Of a stretch of DNA of 64,000 nucleotides, positions 10,069-23,228 are shown piece by piece. Under the pieces are notes generated by a model. It was given only the letters and a program-made list of their open reading frames with translations, made no database searches and had not been told where the DNA came from. A program made the position numbers and the translations under genes. This DNA is from Fistulifera solaris. Lineage: Eukaryota > Bacillariophyta > Bacillariophyceae > Naviculales > Stauroneidaceae. Every line of letters starts with the position of its first letter. The first letter of the stretch is position 1. The stretch covers positions 620,001-684,000 of the forward strand of contig AP026136.1 in the NCBI GenBank assembly GCA_030295235.1. Direction: 5' to 3'.

Positions 10069-11757
10069 TCACGAGCATTTAGAAAGCGAGCTTTGCAAAT
10101 CTTCACTCATATTTTTCAGGGATTCTTGTGCTGCAGATAGTTCACCAAAAAGTGAGGTCATTTCACGTTTACACAGCGCTTCTTGCTCCAATAACTGTTC
10201 TTGATAACTAAGTACCTCAAGATCCATTTTCTTTTGAGCCTCCGTTCGGAAAGCATCCAGAGCGCGCTTGGTTGTTTGTTCGGCTTCAGCAAGCAGATCG
10301 TTAGTTCTTGCCTCGAGGCTTTCAAATTTCTGCTTCCATTCACTCGCGATGAGTTTCGTCTTCTCTTGTAAAACCTGGTCAAAGTGCTGTTCCGAGTACA
10401 GCTCGGCAGCCTTGTCCATCACATTCAGAACCTCATCGTATTTGCCTTCAAGGCTATTTAGTTCATTTTTGAGTCTCCCGTTTTCTGCCGTGTATAATGT
10501 GACTATACTCTCCAACTCGGAAACGATTCCTTGCTGTTCGTTGATCCTCAGTTGGCATTCCTCTTCGATCTTCCTTTTAATAGCATTGGATTCGTTCTGG
10601 AATTGCTCGTGAAGAATAGCATTCTTTTCTGTATTTTCAAGTACCGTTGCAAGTTTCACTTGAAGCTCTTCCTTTTCTGTTTGAAGCCCTGCATACTGTT
10701 CAAGGAGTGACGCGTGTTCTTCGGCTAATTTGATCTCTCTTCCAGAGGCTTGCTTACTCTCTTGGGCCTGAACTAATGCATTTTGTTCAAGCTTTTCCAG
10801 CAATAGAGTATTCTCTTTCAGCAGCTGGTCCCTTTCCGACTCCAAAAGACTTTTCCATTGGGAATCTAGCTCCTTCACCTGTCTTTCGGTCTCCTTTTCT
10901 GAACCCAGTGCATCGGCCTGTAGCCTTCGTAGCAAATTATCTTTTGACGAAGAACCTGAACATTTTCATGTCGGTACGACTCGATTCCAGACAAGCGCTT
11001 CTCGACAGTATGTAACGTCGACTGGAGAAGACCAGAAAAGTCAATAATTTGCGCTAACAAGGCATGATCCTCTCCTAGTGCGGCGCGACAATCGTCCAGC
11101 AGTTTATTTATCTCATCTTTCTTTCCAAGCAATTCAAGTCCATCCTTCGTCTCTAAACTAGCCCCGAATAAATTGATTCGCTCGGTTTCGATAAATGTGA
11201 CATGAAGCTCTTGCGACAACTCGTCGGCACCCACCGGGGATGGTAACGCACTGGCTTCCTGCAATTCCTCGATTTCCAAATCCGAAATCTTGACTTGTCG
11301 TTGCAAATCTTCGATGGTACGAATCAAATCTTCCATTTCCTTCTTATATCGGTTCTCAACTAACAACATGTGTTCACTGCACATATCATGTAGGCCTACC
11401 GTAGTTTCTCCCGACGCATTCGCTCTGCTTTCCATTAAAGCTTGTAATTTCTCAATTTCTAGTGTAGATTCTTGAAGTTGTGTCTCCAACTGCTTGGTAT
11501 CAGAGATAGACCGTAGCTTGTCATCGAGATCCGATTGAATCCGTTCTAATCGCCGCGGTATAGCAGCAGCGGCTAGAATCCATTGCTCGCGCTGTTCGGC
11601 CAATGATTGAACAATTTCGTCTACTTCCGTTAATAATGCAACGCTATTTGCTGCGCTGACCAAAGGCATAGCAGCCAGCGAGAAAAAGAAAATATAACGC
11701 TGCGAGAACGGTGTGCCTGGTCGGCCCAGATGTTTCCATCGAATGTGCTTTTCTCAT
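10069..11757 (-). CDS. Secretory coiled-coil protein (paralogue 2)
   Basis: About 562 residues if two single-base breaks are bridged (plus AAA 11662-11664 and TTTT 10942-10945); the repaired length is an exact codon multiple. The start at 11757, or the in-frame ATG at 11739, gives a convincing signal peptide with core TVLAALYFLFLAGCYA. The body ORF from 11669 alone has none. The rest is coiled coil. Its C-terminal third parallels paralogue 1: SEWKQKFESLEARTNDLL here against VEWKRKFQDLEDKSRALL there, each preceded by a YSEQHF/YNEQYL element and followed by an L-x-EQEALCKREM/DEQESECVALAK element. Unlike paralogue 1 it stops at SLSKCS, with no membrane segment or acidic tail. Likely a lumenal partner of paralogue 1; that is inference from homology and proximity. 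Confidence 0.65.
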
Positions 11758-12135
11758 TAGGATTTTTTCTTTCGTAGGTGCTCAAGATATGTAATATCAG
11801 CTTATTGTTTGATCTAGACACTGCAGTATCTAAAGCTTTGTGTCTTCCGGCTCGAATGGGACGTCGATTACAAGTACCGGTACCGGTACTGTATGATCTT
11901 CATGTTTATCTCGTCTTGACATCCCGCTTTCGTTTTTCGTTGCCGCTTTCTCTGAGTCCCGGACAGTCACGGTGCCCTGCACGTGACGTGGCTACGGCGA
12001 GGCCGCCCAAAATTCTAGAAACCAGTTTCTAGATACTCTATCCAATGAACAGTTTTCATAGAAGGTAGTGATCGTTACAGCGCCATAGGTAAACGACGTT
12101 AATATTAGGATTATAATCTTGCTTGAATCCTGGTT
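11758..12135. other. Intergenic region upstream of coiled-coil paralogue 2
   Basis: It contains a GGTACCGGTACC-type array (11873-11891), a CACGTGACGT motif near 11979-11988 and a perfect palindrome at 12014-12033 listed separately. It should hold the promoter of the coiled-coil gene and the 3' end of the phosphatase gene. Confidence 0.5.
12014..12033. promoter_or_regulatory. Perfect palindrome with heat-shock-element-like TTCTAGAA
   Basis: TCTAGAAAC, a CA spacer and GTTTCTAGA form perfect 9-bp arms. The left half contains TTCTAGAA, which fits the nTTCnnGAAn module of heat-shock elements. It lies ~280 bp upstream of the start of coiled-coil paralogue 2. Regulatory use is inferred. Confidence 0.35.
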
Positions 12136-13560
12136 TCATTGCTTGGCAATGTCGACATCGGGCCATTCGCGCCACAAATGACACACGCCGCGGACGTCTT
12201 CTACGTCCTTGACGCCCTTCAAAAAGGCAGCGATCTGGTCCAATTCTCGGTCTTTGGGATCGTCAATAAAAGACGAGCAATCGATAGCATTTTCCGGGTG
12301 GAATGAATAGGAGCTGGGAGAGTTATCAATAATGATAGCCTGAGAAAGATCCCGGTCGAGTAGCGACAAGTCTTTGACATAGTTTCCTTCGTAATAAACA
12401 CAAGACTCGCGAAAGAGGCGTGTTCGAATCACTCGTTCTGGATCCAGAAGATCTAGAAGAGGGTCGGCGTACTTATTCAAACTTGCCGTGTAAATCACAA
12501 TTTCGTAGTGCTTGGCCATTTCAACAAGAAACTCGTCAACACCGGGGCGTTTCATTACATATACAAAGTGCACAACATCTTCAATCTGAGGAAAGGAACA
12601 AAGGATGAGATAAAGCACAGAGACTGATGTGAAAGAGCGCTACTATTACTCACCTGTACAGGAATGACAAAATCGGCGCCAGGAACAGCGCGGAAACTGG
12701 AGTGAACGAGCGTTTCGTCCAAGTCCAGCACCAAACACTTCTTCCCAGTATCATCCGGATGAATATCAGGGAGAAGTCCAGCACGACCACAATCGATGAT
12801 AGAATCCTTGCTTTTCGCGGGTTCCATGGATGATTGTACTGTCTCCCGGTCGTCGGTGTCGGAGAGAAGACAGCAACACATGGACCGAAAGCTGTCGAGG
12901 AACGCGTCTGTGCAACTATCTAACGATTCCGGCTCCTCTGTAAGCTTTCCGTCTTTATTGACGTGGAGATGGGGCTTCATACCGCTGGGGTGTTCCAGAC
13001 GAGCATCCTTGACAGCCGTGGCAGATCGAGGTGTTGATGCGTTTCCGTAACGATCCGTTTGAGTGATAAAGTCTGGAATGGCTGCTTCTTCTGCACTATC
13101 TTTCGGCACAACAATCGGGGATTTTCGTTGACCAGGTGAACGTAAGTCGCCATTGCTGCGCACTCCGTATTGAGGAGACGGAGTCGAAGCCGCAGTTCGT
13201 GGGGTGTTGTTGTATTCATCATCTCCGAGTTTCGTATCCACCTGCAAATTACGTTTGCTCATTTTTGACGTTACATGTCCAGAGCTAGTCCTAGACACCA
13301 TATTCCGGTCAGGCCGTTCTGATTCCGGAGCAATACGACGCTGCGTCCGGGAACGAACGGCTCTGGAACCCGATTCTTGCTGATCGTTATCGATTTTTTC
13401 CGCTAGGTAACTGCGGCTTGAGCGAGCGGAAGAAGCGTTCTCCTTGTAGTGGCGCAATCTTTCTGTCCTTTGATCAGCTGGTAAAATTCAAGGATATCAA
13501 GATGAAAGGCAACAAGAAAAGGTGAGTACTTTGATTGAAAAGGAACTGAGAAAAAAGCAT
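12136..13560 (-). CDS. FCP1/SCP-like (NLI-interacting factor) Ser/Thr phosphatase
   Basis: The catalytic motif DLDETLVH (DxDxT class) sits near residue 250. It is followed by the usual order of this family: [54 protein letters not shown] and DDPKDREL. The enzymes use aspartyl-phosphate catalysis, often on RNA polymerase II CTD or SMAD-like substrates. The N-terminal ~240 residues are disordered and Ser/Arg/Asp-rich. A canonical intron at 12586-12653 joins VIPVQ to IEDVVHF. The 5' end is uncertain: the main frame has no ATG before residue ~50 of the ORF. A 31-nt first exon (13530-13560, [10 protein letters not shown]) with intron 13478-13529 keeps the frame and gives 434 residues, but it is tentative. 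Confidence 0.75.
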
Positions 13561-14763
13561 CGAAGGCGTTGGGCGGTTGTTTCGAAGGGCGGTGTACGGT
13601 GGAGTGTTGAAGTGTCACGGTGTAAGGACGAAATCGGCCGCGAGGTATTTAGTACCGTCGGACGAGTTCAACTGAAGCTTTATAGTAGAAAAATTTCCGT
13701 TGAGCGAGCCCGCCTTCCTCACCGTTCAAAACACCCTCCGTTTCCGTTTGGCGTTCACCCTCCGCAACACGAGTTGCCGAATAATAACGACAATGAAAAT
13801 GGACCAAGCATCTCGTCAAGGAACATCGAGAAAACAAAATTTACGATAAACAACCGATGATCATCAACTACTTGAATATTCTGCACTAAGCGCGCTCCGA
13901 ACGATGCTCGGTAGGTTGTGTTTCTCACCTGTCATGATAAATTGGCTCGACGCGCTAAGCAATTTAACTCTTGAAAAACTATCTCCGAATCCAATTCTAT
14001 GTTCGTCAAAACGGACCCGTCGAAACGATTTGTGAAAGGAAAATCAATTCAGAAATGATCTTTCTTTCTCCTTTAGATTCCACGCTGTACGATGTGGGAA
14101 CAGCAAATGACTGAATGAGGTTTGGAAATCGGCCACCAGAATTTTTAGGTTGACTTTTTGGTGTAGCAGTTGGAGTGGTTGAACGTTGAACGCTCCGGCG
14201 TACTCCAAAGCGCATCCCCAACTGTCTCAGTCCATTTTCAAATACAAACTTTCGGCGTTGAAAATTTTCTATTTAAAAGATTTGTATGTAGTATCGCTAA
14301 GTATTGTGAATGCTCTTTTAAATACGAAAAACTGTTTGCCGTTGAACAGATTGTGACTGTTCTATTTAAACCGTCACGTTTCAAACACGAGCTGCTACAT
14401 CATCGTTCCTATCGTCTGTCCTGCACCCGAACATTATGTTGTTTTTGTCAACGGTAACGCTCTCCTTAATAAACTTATCTCCCTACCCAATGAGGTTATG
14501 CTTATGCGACATAGACTTAGTGCGAACTCAATGCTGTAGACCTGCACTATTAAAGAGATAGCGCCGCTGGGTAATTAAAAAATTATTCAATGAATCAATT
14601 TTATAAGCTTCAGGAATGTCTCTCACGTTCCTGGGGGTTCGTCCAATTGTCATGGCGGCAAATTTGACCTTCGGTAGTTTCAGAAACCTGGAAACTGAAT
14701 GCCATAAATTCGTTTTGCGACAATCAAAGTTGTCGGTAATGCCATGATTATCTTTTGACAAGA
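13561..14763. other. 1.2-kb region with no gene I can support
   Basis: Plus-strand frame 13522-13860 and minus-strand frames 14006-14221 and 14528-14767 are open but short, lack family features and have no clear splice partners. The region probably holds the 5' flank of the phosphatase gene and the 3' flank of the small secreted protein gene. Confidence 0.45.
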
Positions 14764-15252
14764 TCATAATTCATTACTCGCTTCTGCACGTTCCAATACC
14801 AATTTCGGCGTCAGACTCACCGCTTCATGTCCCGTGGCCCACCCCGCCCAAACCACTACGTCATCGCTATTTCCATCCACTTGCAGAGTGACCGGCGTGT
14901 CATGCCGAGCCGCATGAGCGCGACGACCTTCGCACATGTTGGCGGGAACGAACCGAGCCCCTTCGGAAACTTCCATGACGTACTGCACATTTTGTGATTG
15001 CAACGAATCCGGAACGTGCAATCGCAATTGAAACGTCTGTTCTTTCTCAAACGTCAAACTCTCACGAATCCATTCGTCGGTCCCCGACAATCGACCCATA
15101 ATTTCCACTCCCGGTACTTTGGCCTGTTCGGGTCGAAGAACATCGTAATTCATGATGATTTCGTCCGAATCGAGCTCAACGTAACACTTGAGCCAAGCCG
15201 CAAAGCCCGCCGCTGGCTCGAACCACACGCTCAGAAACAGCAATATCCTCAT
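14764..15252 (-). CDS. Small secreted/lumenal protein of unknown function, 162 residues
   Basis: The start at 15252 (MRILLFLSVW) is chosen because it begins a signal peptide ending AAGFAA. The longer upstream frame has no such feature and runs into the Sec23 promoter. The mature part starts WLKCYVELDSDEIIMNYDV. It looks like a compact beta-rich domain with three Cys and conserved-looking turns (PGVEIMGRL, FVPANMCEGRR, VVWAGWATGHEAVSL). The sequence ends soon after, without a membrane helix or ER-retention signal. I do not recognise a family; a lumenal adaptor or a lipid/sugar-binding fold is possible. It is transcribed divergently from Sec23, 363 bp apart, so the two may share a promoter. Confidence 0.55.
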   Translation of the reverse strand: MRILLFLSVWFEPAAGFAAWLKCYVELDSDEIIMNYDVLRPEQAKVPGVEIMGRLSGTDEWIRESLTFEKEQTFQLRLHVPDSLQSQNVQYVMEVSEGARFVPANMCEGRRAHAARHDTPVTLQVDGNSDDVVVWAGWATGHEAVSLTPKLVLERAEASNEL

Positions 15253-15615
15253 TCCCCAGTGTGAGAGTTTTGCAGAAAAACAATACAATGGCCAATCTTC
15301 TGGTTTGGATCTGAAACGCCGCCCCAGCGCAACAAAAAATTGCATCCAAATCCGAAATTGACATTTGCGGTTTTTAGTTGCCACTTTCTGCGGTCGGGGT
15401 CGGGGTTCGGGGTCATTGTTAATAGTATCAACGTCACAGTATAAGTTCCAAGTGTAGCCTGTAGAGTGGCGCACGACATTACCGTTGTTGCGTCTTGCGT
15501 CGGAGGCATCGGCGCGGTTCGACGTTGAGCTGCGTTATTTGCATCAATTTGATGAAAAAAAAGAGTATAACGTTCCTCTTCATTCTTGCCTACAAGCAAG
15601 TCATACACGAACACA
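15253..15615. promoter_or_regulatory. Divergent promoter region between the small secreted protein gene and SEC23
   Basis: The 363-bp interval separates two divergent starts. It has a GGGGTCGGGG-like run at ~15398-15412 and an A-tract near 15554-15561. No TATA box is obvious. Confidence 0.4.
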
Positions 15616-18139
<2,524 letters not shown>

Positions 18140-18258
18140 AATGGAATACAAGAGCTGCTTGTAACGAGTTTAAGTTTAGCAACTTCTTACTTTTACGTTT
18201 GAAACTCATTTTTGAGCGAGCTACCCAACCAGGTTGAGAGGATAACTATCGTTGTGCA

Positions 18259-19501
18259 CTAGACAGATTGATAGCCACGCCGCCGCATGTTGTTCCACGG
18301 CCTTGTGAAAGCCACAGCCATAGAAAAGGAAACAACAACCAGTAACAAAGGAAGAATTTGGAGGAAGGACATTGGCAACGAAGTACCGACTCCAGATAAG
18401 GATGCCACCCAAGTGGTTGCCAGTATTGCATTCAAATCACCAAAGACAAGACGCTGCGTCCATGTTCTAGTTTCACCTGGAGCCAAGTGCAACAAAAACT
18501 GGGGTTCCGGCGAAAGGGTACCTCGTTCCACGTACAAATTGTAGGCATACATTTCGTTGTTTTGCAGTTCATGCAGGGTTGACTCGATGGTAGTACCACA
18601 CGCTTCCAGACGAAATGCACCCGTTGTCTTTCCGTCATTGAGAAACTCGGACTTTATTCGCGGACCTGGTGGAATGGCATCCTGCCATTCGATGCGAATG
18701 GATCTGACTTTTTTGATTACACGAGCATAGGTTCGCAGAGGCGTCGACCATGACCAAGTTCCCGGTTCTTCATACACCGGATCACGGTTCTCACCCGCTA
18801 AATCCATTTCAAGGGCATATCCAGGTCCGACCGCATCTCCATCGCAGGTAAAAAAAGTTATGGGAATACCAAACAGTCGAAAACGCATCTTGCCCCAAAT
18901 TGGTCAAACTCGTCGTGACCGCCAAAGTACTTCCCGTCAAGGAAATTTCCTTAACCAACTTATACCCATACTGTCTCAATCGAATTTCTTGCTTCATTTT
19001 GACGGATGTAGGACCCGCCGCTTCCATTTTCCATTGCGGTTCTTCAGCAAATAAGTAAGGACTGTTGAATTTGTAATCCCCCGCCGAATCACATTCCGGA
19101 CAAGTTCCTTTCAACAATATTCCTACACCAATTTTGAGAAAGGGTTCTCCCAATTTGGCTTCCGTATATCCCAATACACCATTCGTTATATCACTCCCCT
19201 GTTGCCAACCACAATGAAAGAAACAAAACGCTCCATTGTCTCCGACCCCAAATTCTGCGGCCAATCCGACACCACTTTCGGGCCAGTGCTCATTGTGCGG
19301 AATTCTCCACATATCGGTTTCAAACAGTGTATGATGCCGACCATCGGGCGTGGTTCGTTTCACGGAACCGATCATTGAGGAATGGTCAAAACGACTGCCA
19401 GCGTAAAACGAAGTATCTTTCAAATCGGTCCGGAGACTTTCGGGGAGATACACGACCACCGAAAGTTCTCCCGTGTCTAATGTAAGATTAGCATAATGCA
19501 T
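18259..19501 (-). CDS. Galactose-mutarotase-like (aldose epimerase-type) protein with a C-terminal membrane anchor
   Basis: 413 residues after a one-base repair in the A7 run 18850-18856 (plus strand), which joins STVWYSHNFF to TCDGDAVGPGYALEMD. The N-terminal part (YAGSRFDHSSMIGSV, HNEHWPESGVGLAAEFG, YTEAKLGEPFLKIGVG, LTNLGQDAFSTVWYSHNFF) resembles beta-sandwich carbohydrate-mutarotase-like domains, in which a His and a carboxylate act on sugar anomers. I cannot assign the catalytic residues with certainty. Near the C-terminus LPLLLVVVSFSMAVAF is a single membrane helix followed by a basic tail, so this is a tail-anchored or type I membrane form; no signal peptide is seen at MHYANLTLD. It is convergent with SEC23. 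The sugar substrate is unknown, and catalytic activity is not assured. Confidence 0.55.
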
Positions 19502-19883
19502 TATTCACCGAATGAAGAGAATACAGGTAGGGATTGAATATGTTGCTAGAGGTTCGTGTTAGCTGGAGTTCTCGTTCTTTGGATGTTTGATTTTCAAAAA
19601 GATACAAGGGGTATCACATCCCGATGAGAAGAAGGTTCTTCGGCTGGGGCCGGAGCAGGCTTTTTCCGCAGGACATTCCGAGGGTCATAGTAAACATGTA
19701 GGAGCGTTTCGCGAAAAGATTCTGTGCATCGTATCCAAGGACAGACGCTAAAACAGTTTGTCTGAATAACTCTAACTCTAACTAAACCTTGTGCGCTGGG
19801 AACACGTCACGCGTGAAAAAAAAACACGCAACGAGCAACGACGACGGATGAATGCATAACAAGCTATTCACATAATAGATTAA
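19502..19883. other. Divergent intergenic region, 382 bp
   Basis: It separates the mutarotase-like gene and the membrane-protein gene, which are transcribed away from each other. An A8 run lies near 19818. No recognisable element otherwise. Confidence 0.4.
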
Positions 19884-20680
19884 ATGAGACGAAACAAGAT
19901 GGCCTTCTTCAAACCGAATTCCCTTTTCTTTCTACTGTTGTTTTCGAGTCGAATAATAGAAGCATGGCTGCATCAAGCCAGGTCAAGACCAAATGATTTT
20001 ATTCGCAATTCCTTTTCTCGCACCCTCATGTCGTCCTCTCCTAGAGACGACAACAGCGAAGAATCCAACAATAACAAACTAGATCCGGCGAGACTTGGCT
20101 TTGATGCCCGAAAAACAGTCCTCTCGATCCAACGACCGCTCAGCCGTCCGTGCTCGCGCGTTTCACATCACCCCGCATCGACGATCCCTATTTGCCCCTT
20201 TCCGATGTATTGATTGCCCAAATTGTCGCTCCCGGTCTACAAGTGGTATGGCTCAGTATCAATCACGCACCTTCTCCTTCCTGGATCAAGCCGTTCTTTG
20301 GATACGCCGGTCCGGGGTCTCTGTTGGCTCCGACTTTGGTGCACGGAGCGGCGTTGGCGACTTGTTTTGTTGTGGGGGCACTGGCCGCAAAAGCGTACGA
20401 GTTGGATGCCATTGTGCCGCGAAAAAATAATGAAACGACCTGGGATTATACGAATGTAGTCGCACGTGTTCTACAAGCCGGTGCGTTTGCGAGTGGTGTC
20501 TTGATATTAGGGACTCAAATGGATTTGTACACGCATTACGGATACGTGCAACTGGGCGATTCGCCCGAGACCGATTTTCGTTTACAAGTGGCTGCCGTAG
20601 AATTGTCGAACGATATTGTGTTTGAAGCGGTGTCCTTACTGGGATGGCGACTTTATTTGGCGAAACAAGGGGAGAGATAG
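19884..20680 (+). CDS. Conserved-looking organellar membrane protein of unknown function, ~265 residues
   Basis: The N-terminus is a signal-anchor-like stretch (LFFLLLFSSRIIEAW) followed by an Arg/Ser-rich stretch, consistent with a bipartite plastid presequence whose cleavage would put Trp at +1. That is inference. The frame breaks at A5 20111-20115. One added A joins RLGFDARKNSPLDPTTAQ to PSVLARFTSPRIDDPYLPLSD and gives an exact codon count. The mature part has three or four hydrophobic segments: VLIAQIVAPGLQVVWLSI, LVHGAALATCFVVGALAA, VLQAGAFASGVLILGTQMDL and, more weakly, the C-terminal IVFEAVSLLGWRLYL. I know of no characterised family; neighbours give no hint. Confidence 0.5.
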
Positions 20681-20973
20681 TGTACAGGAAGCGCCGAGAA
20701 AAAGCGATCAACCAATTTTCATAAGGAAAAGGTTTGCTAATTCTAGACTATACGGACTAGACAGCTCATAATCGGTATATGGGGTTTCTGATTTATGGTC
20801 GGAATCCTACCATTCGCATTAACAAGTAATTCTATTATTGATTATGAGGATGTCAGTCTCAATCGACGATGTGCTGTCGGCACATCACCTACACATGAAA
20901 TGCTATAGCGAGGAATCTATTCCATTTTGCTCTACATTATAGTGTTTTCATTCTATCAAAAAGTCGTAAGCTT

Positions 20974-21761
20974 TCACTTCAGACTACGAAGTTGCTTGCG
21001 AGCATTCAGCAGTTGCTCCGCCTCACGAAACTGTTTCCATTTGAGCACGGGTCGAAGGTTTGGATCTAATTCAATAGCCCTGCGCACAATATGAAGGCTC
21101 TTCAACGTATTGCCTTGCTTCATTTCAAAGAGTGCAAATGCTTGCAGCACTTTCGCGGAACAAGCGCATTCGTCATCCGTGTGCAGGACCAAGCGGAAAA
21201 AAAGAAAGAAAAGACTTCACGAGTCTTGGTGGCTAGGTACCCTTCGCGCTGTAAGTGTAGTGCGAGTAATAGAGTAGTAACGGCAAGTTTCGCATGTCCG
21301 CATTCTTCGTCTGCTTCGGCGGCAACCAGATCATCGATTATGCGACGATAGATGATCTCAGCGTGCGCGGGTTTGCCGTCTTTGATCTTTCTCAAGGCAA
21401 AGTAGTGTTTATTGGCCAAGTCAACATAATTATCGGGGTCTTCTTGCATTTGCTGACCCAGAGCTCGTCGTCTTTCTTCGCGCATGACTTTGGAATAGTA
21501 GAGAATTGCTTGATCAATCCATTCCTTTCTTTGTTGCTCTCGTCTCGATTCCTGTAAACGAGGAGCTGAACTCTCACAGATTTCGGCTAGCTCGCCGTAA
21601 TTTGCGAAGCGTAGAGGTGTTCGGGCAGGAGCCATTGCCGGATATGATTGAGAAGGTGCGAACGCAGATGCGAACAGCGGAACTGAAGAAAAGGCCAAGA
21701 GAAGTTGTATCGTCGCCAACATCGGCAGAAAAGACTTCCGAGAAAGGTTAAAGTGAATCAT
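20974..21761 (-). CDS. Plastid-targeted TPR-like helical protein, ~262 residues
   Basis: The presequence is textbook diatom: signal peptide TIQLLLAFSSVPLFASAF with an ASAF|AP cleavage motif, then a basic/Ser/Pro transit region. The mature protein is all-helical with TPR-like hairpins (YVDLANKHYFALRKIKDGKP; VLQAFALFEMKQGNTLKSL; HIVRRAIELDPNLRPVLKW). The two halves lie in different frames. They join if the A7 run at 21197-21203 (plus strand) had one more base, giving VFSFFFFRLVLHTDDE and 262 residues. The alternative is a short protein ending CKHLHSLK. It probably acts in the stroma in complex assembly, an inference from targeting and fold. Confidence 0.6.
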
Positions 21762-23228
21762 CTCGAAAATTTAATTAACGAGGAAAGAGCTTGCAGATAA
21801 AAGCGAGGACTTTGAGGTCGTTGGCGTCTTGAAAAAGTGAATAGAACTATCAGGATGGGAAAGCATCTGTCATTTCGTGCAAAAAAGAATTTTCCCAAAA
21901 GAAGTTCAAGCGAATGCATGTGAAACGTGTACTCCGGGCGCGTGTTGTCTGACACGTTTATTCAAACGGTCGAGAGTCATGAGGTTCAGTATAGATTTTA
22001 AAGTACAAATAACAGAACCGGTACGAATGGTCTTGGCGGCGGTTGCACCCATCCGCGAGATTGACACGCGATGGCCGTGCGTTTCTCCTGGCGCGGCACG
22101 AGTCGGGCCTGTTGCCACGGATTCTTGCTGATGCATGCGCCCAACGCATCTATGGTGAAAGGACCATAACGACTCATCATTAGCAATAAACCATTACCAT
22201 TTCACCGTTAGCGATTCAATGAAAATTAAAGAAAGGCATAATGAATATTGCATTTATTGTTAAGGAGCGAAAGTCTCATGTCTACACTTAGAAAGTTGCT
22301 CACCACCCACACGACGATGCAGTTTTCTGAAATTCCGCGGGGTTGCACCAAGGCGGGAGCCGATAAAGTGATACCCAATTGATTTCCTAGAGCATTCATT
22401 TGTCTAATCATCAGGGCAAAAAAGAATTTACCGTGACTGACAATGCATTTGAATCAGAAAATCGTTGAGTCTTCTTTCTACGCGATAGTAAACTTTAATG
22501 TCAATGTCACACAAGACACAAGCGAGTGAATCATAATCGACATACCTCATGCCTTCAACATTATCAACAGCAATGACATTCAATTCATCGCAATTGAAAC
22601 ATGTTCTTAATCTGATTGAACCGGAAACTGTAAAACCAACTTTTTACGTAGTATTGGGCATCGAAACCAATTTCAAGCAAGGGCATCGACGCAATTGATT
22701 CCTGTAACACCATCAACAACAATTTTAGTGACACTATATTTCAAGTTGATATCGTCTTAAGATATTCTTGTGTCTATGTTCGTGCTTGGAAGAGTATTTA
22801 TTGAAATGAATGCGATTGCCCGAGACTGAAATGAGACTGAGTCGGGAGTCGGGAAACTATTCCTTCTACTCTTTACATAGAAGTATCGTCAGTTTTGTGC
22901 GGATGCCGTATGTCATTCTGTGCCATGTCCGCAAAACTTGTGACGTATGAAGGCTAATGTCGTGTTGGCGTCTCAATTTTCGAATGGAATCCGACAGGGT
23001 TACCTCGTTTCAATGATACATTAAGGGTCTATAGTGTCTATTGTAAACTTGAGCATTTACTTTCTTTGAAATTCCTTGCGCCGACACGTACGTTGCAATA
23101 GCAACAGCTCTCTTTAGAAGCAACAACAACATCACCTTGGCTTCGGGTTAGAGACGTTCCCTATTAAGTTGGTAATTTGCAAACTCAAGGTGCTCCAAGC
23201 GATACCTTTTCACTGTGCATATATAACT
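21762..23228. other. 1.47-kb intergenic region between divergent plastid-protein genes
   Basis: It separates the plastid TPR gene and cbbX, which point away from each other. Short open frames on both strands around 21877-22186 are complementary shadows with no protein features. No RNA gene or transposon is recognised. Both promoters must lie here. Confidence 0.5.

Noticed and set aside
13522-13860. 112-residue plus-strand ORF
   Set aside because: Lies over the 5' region of the phosphatase gene, has basic low-complexity composition and no family feature or splice partner.
14528-14767. 79-residue minus-strand ORF
   Set aside because: No start context, no motif, and it directly abuts the stop of the secreted protein gene; likely 3' UTR.
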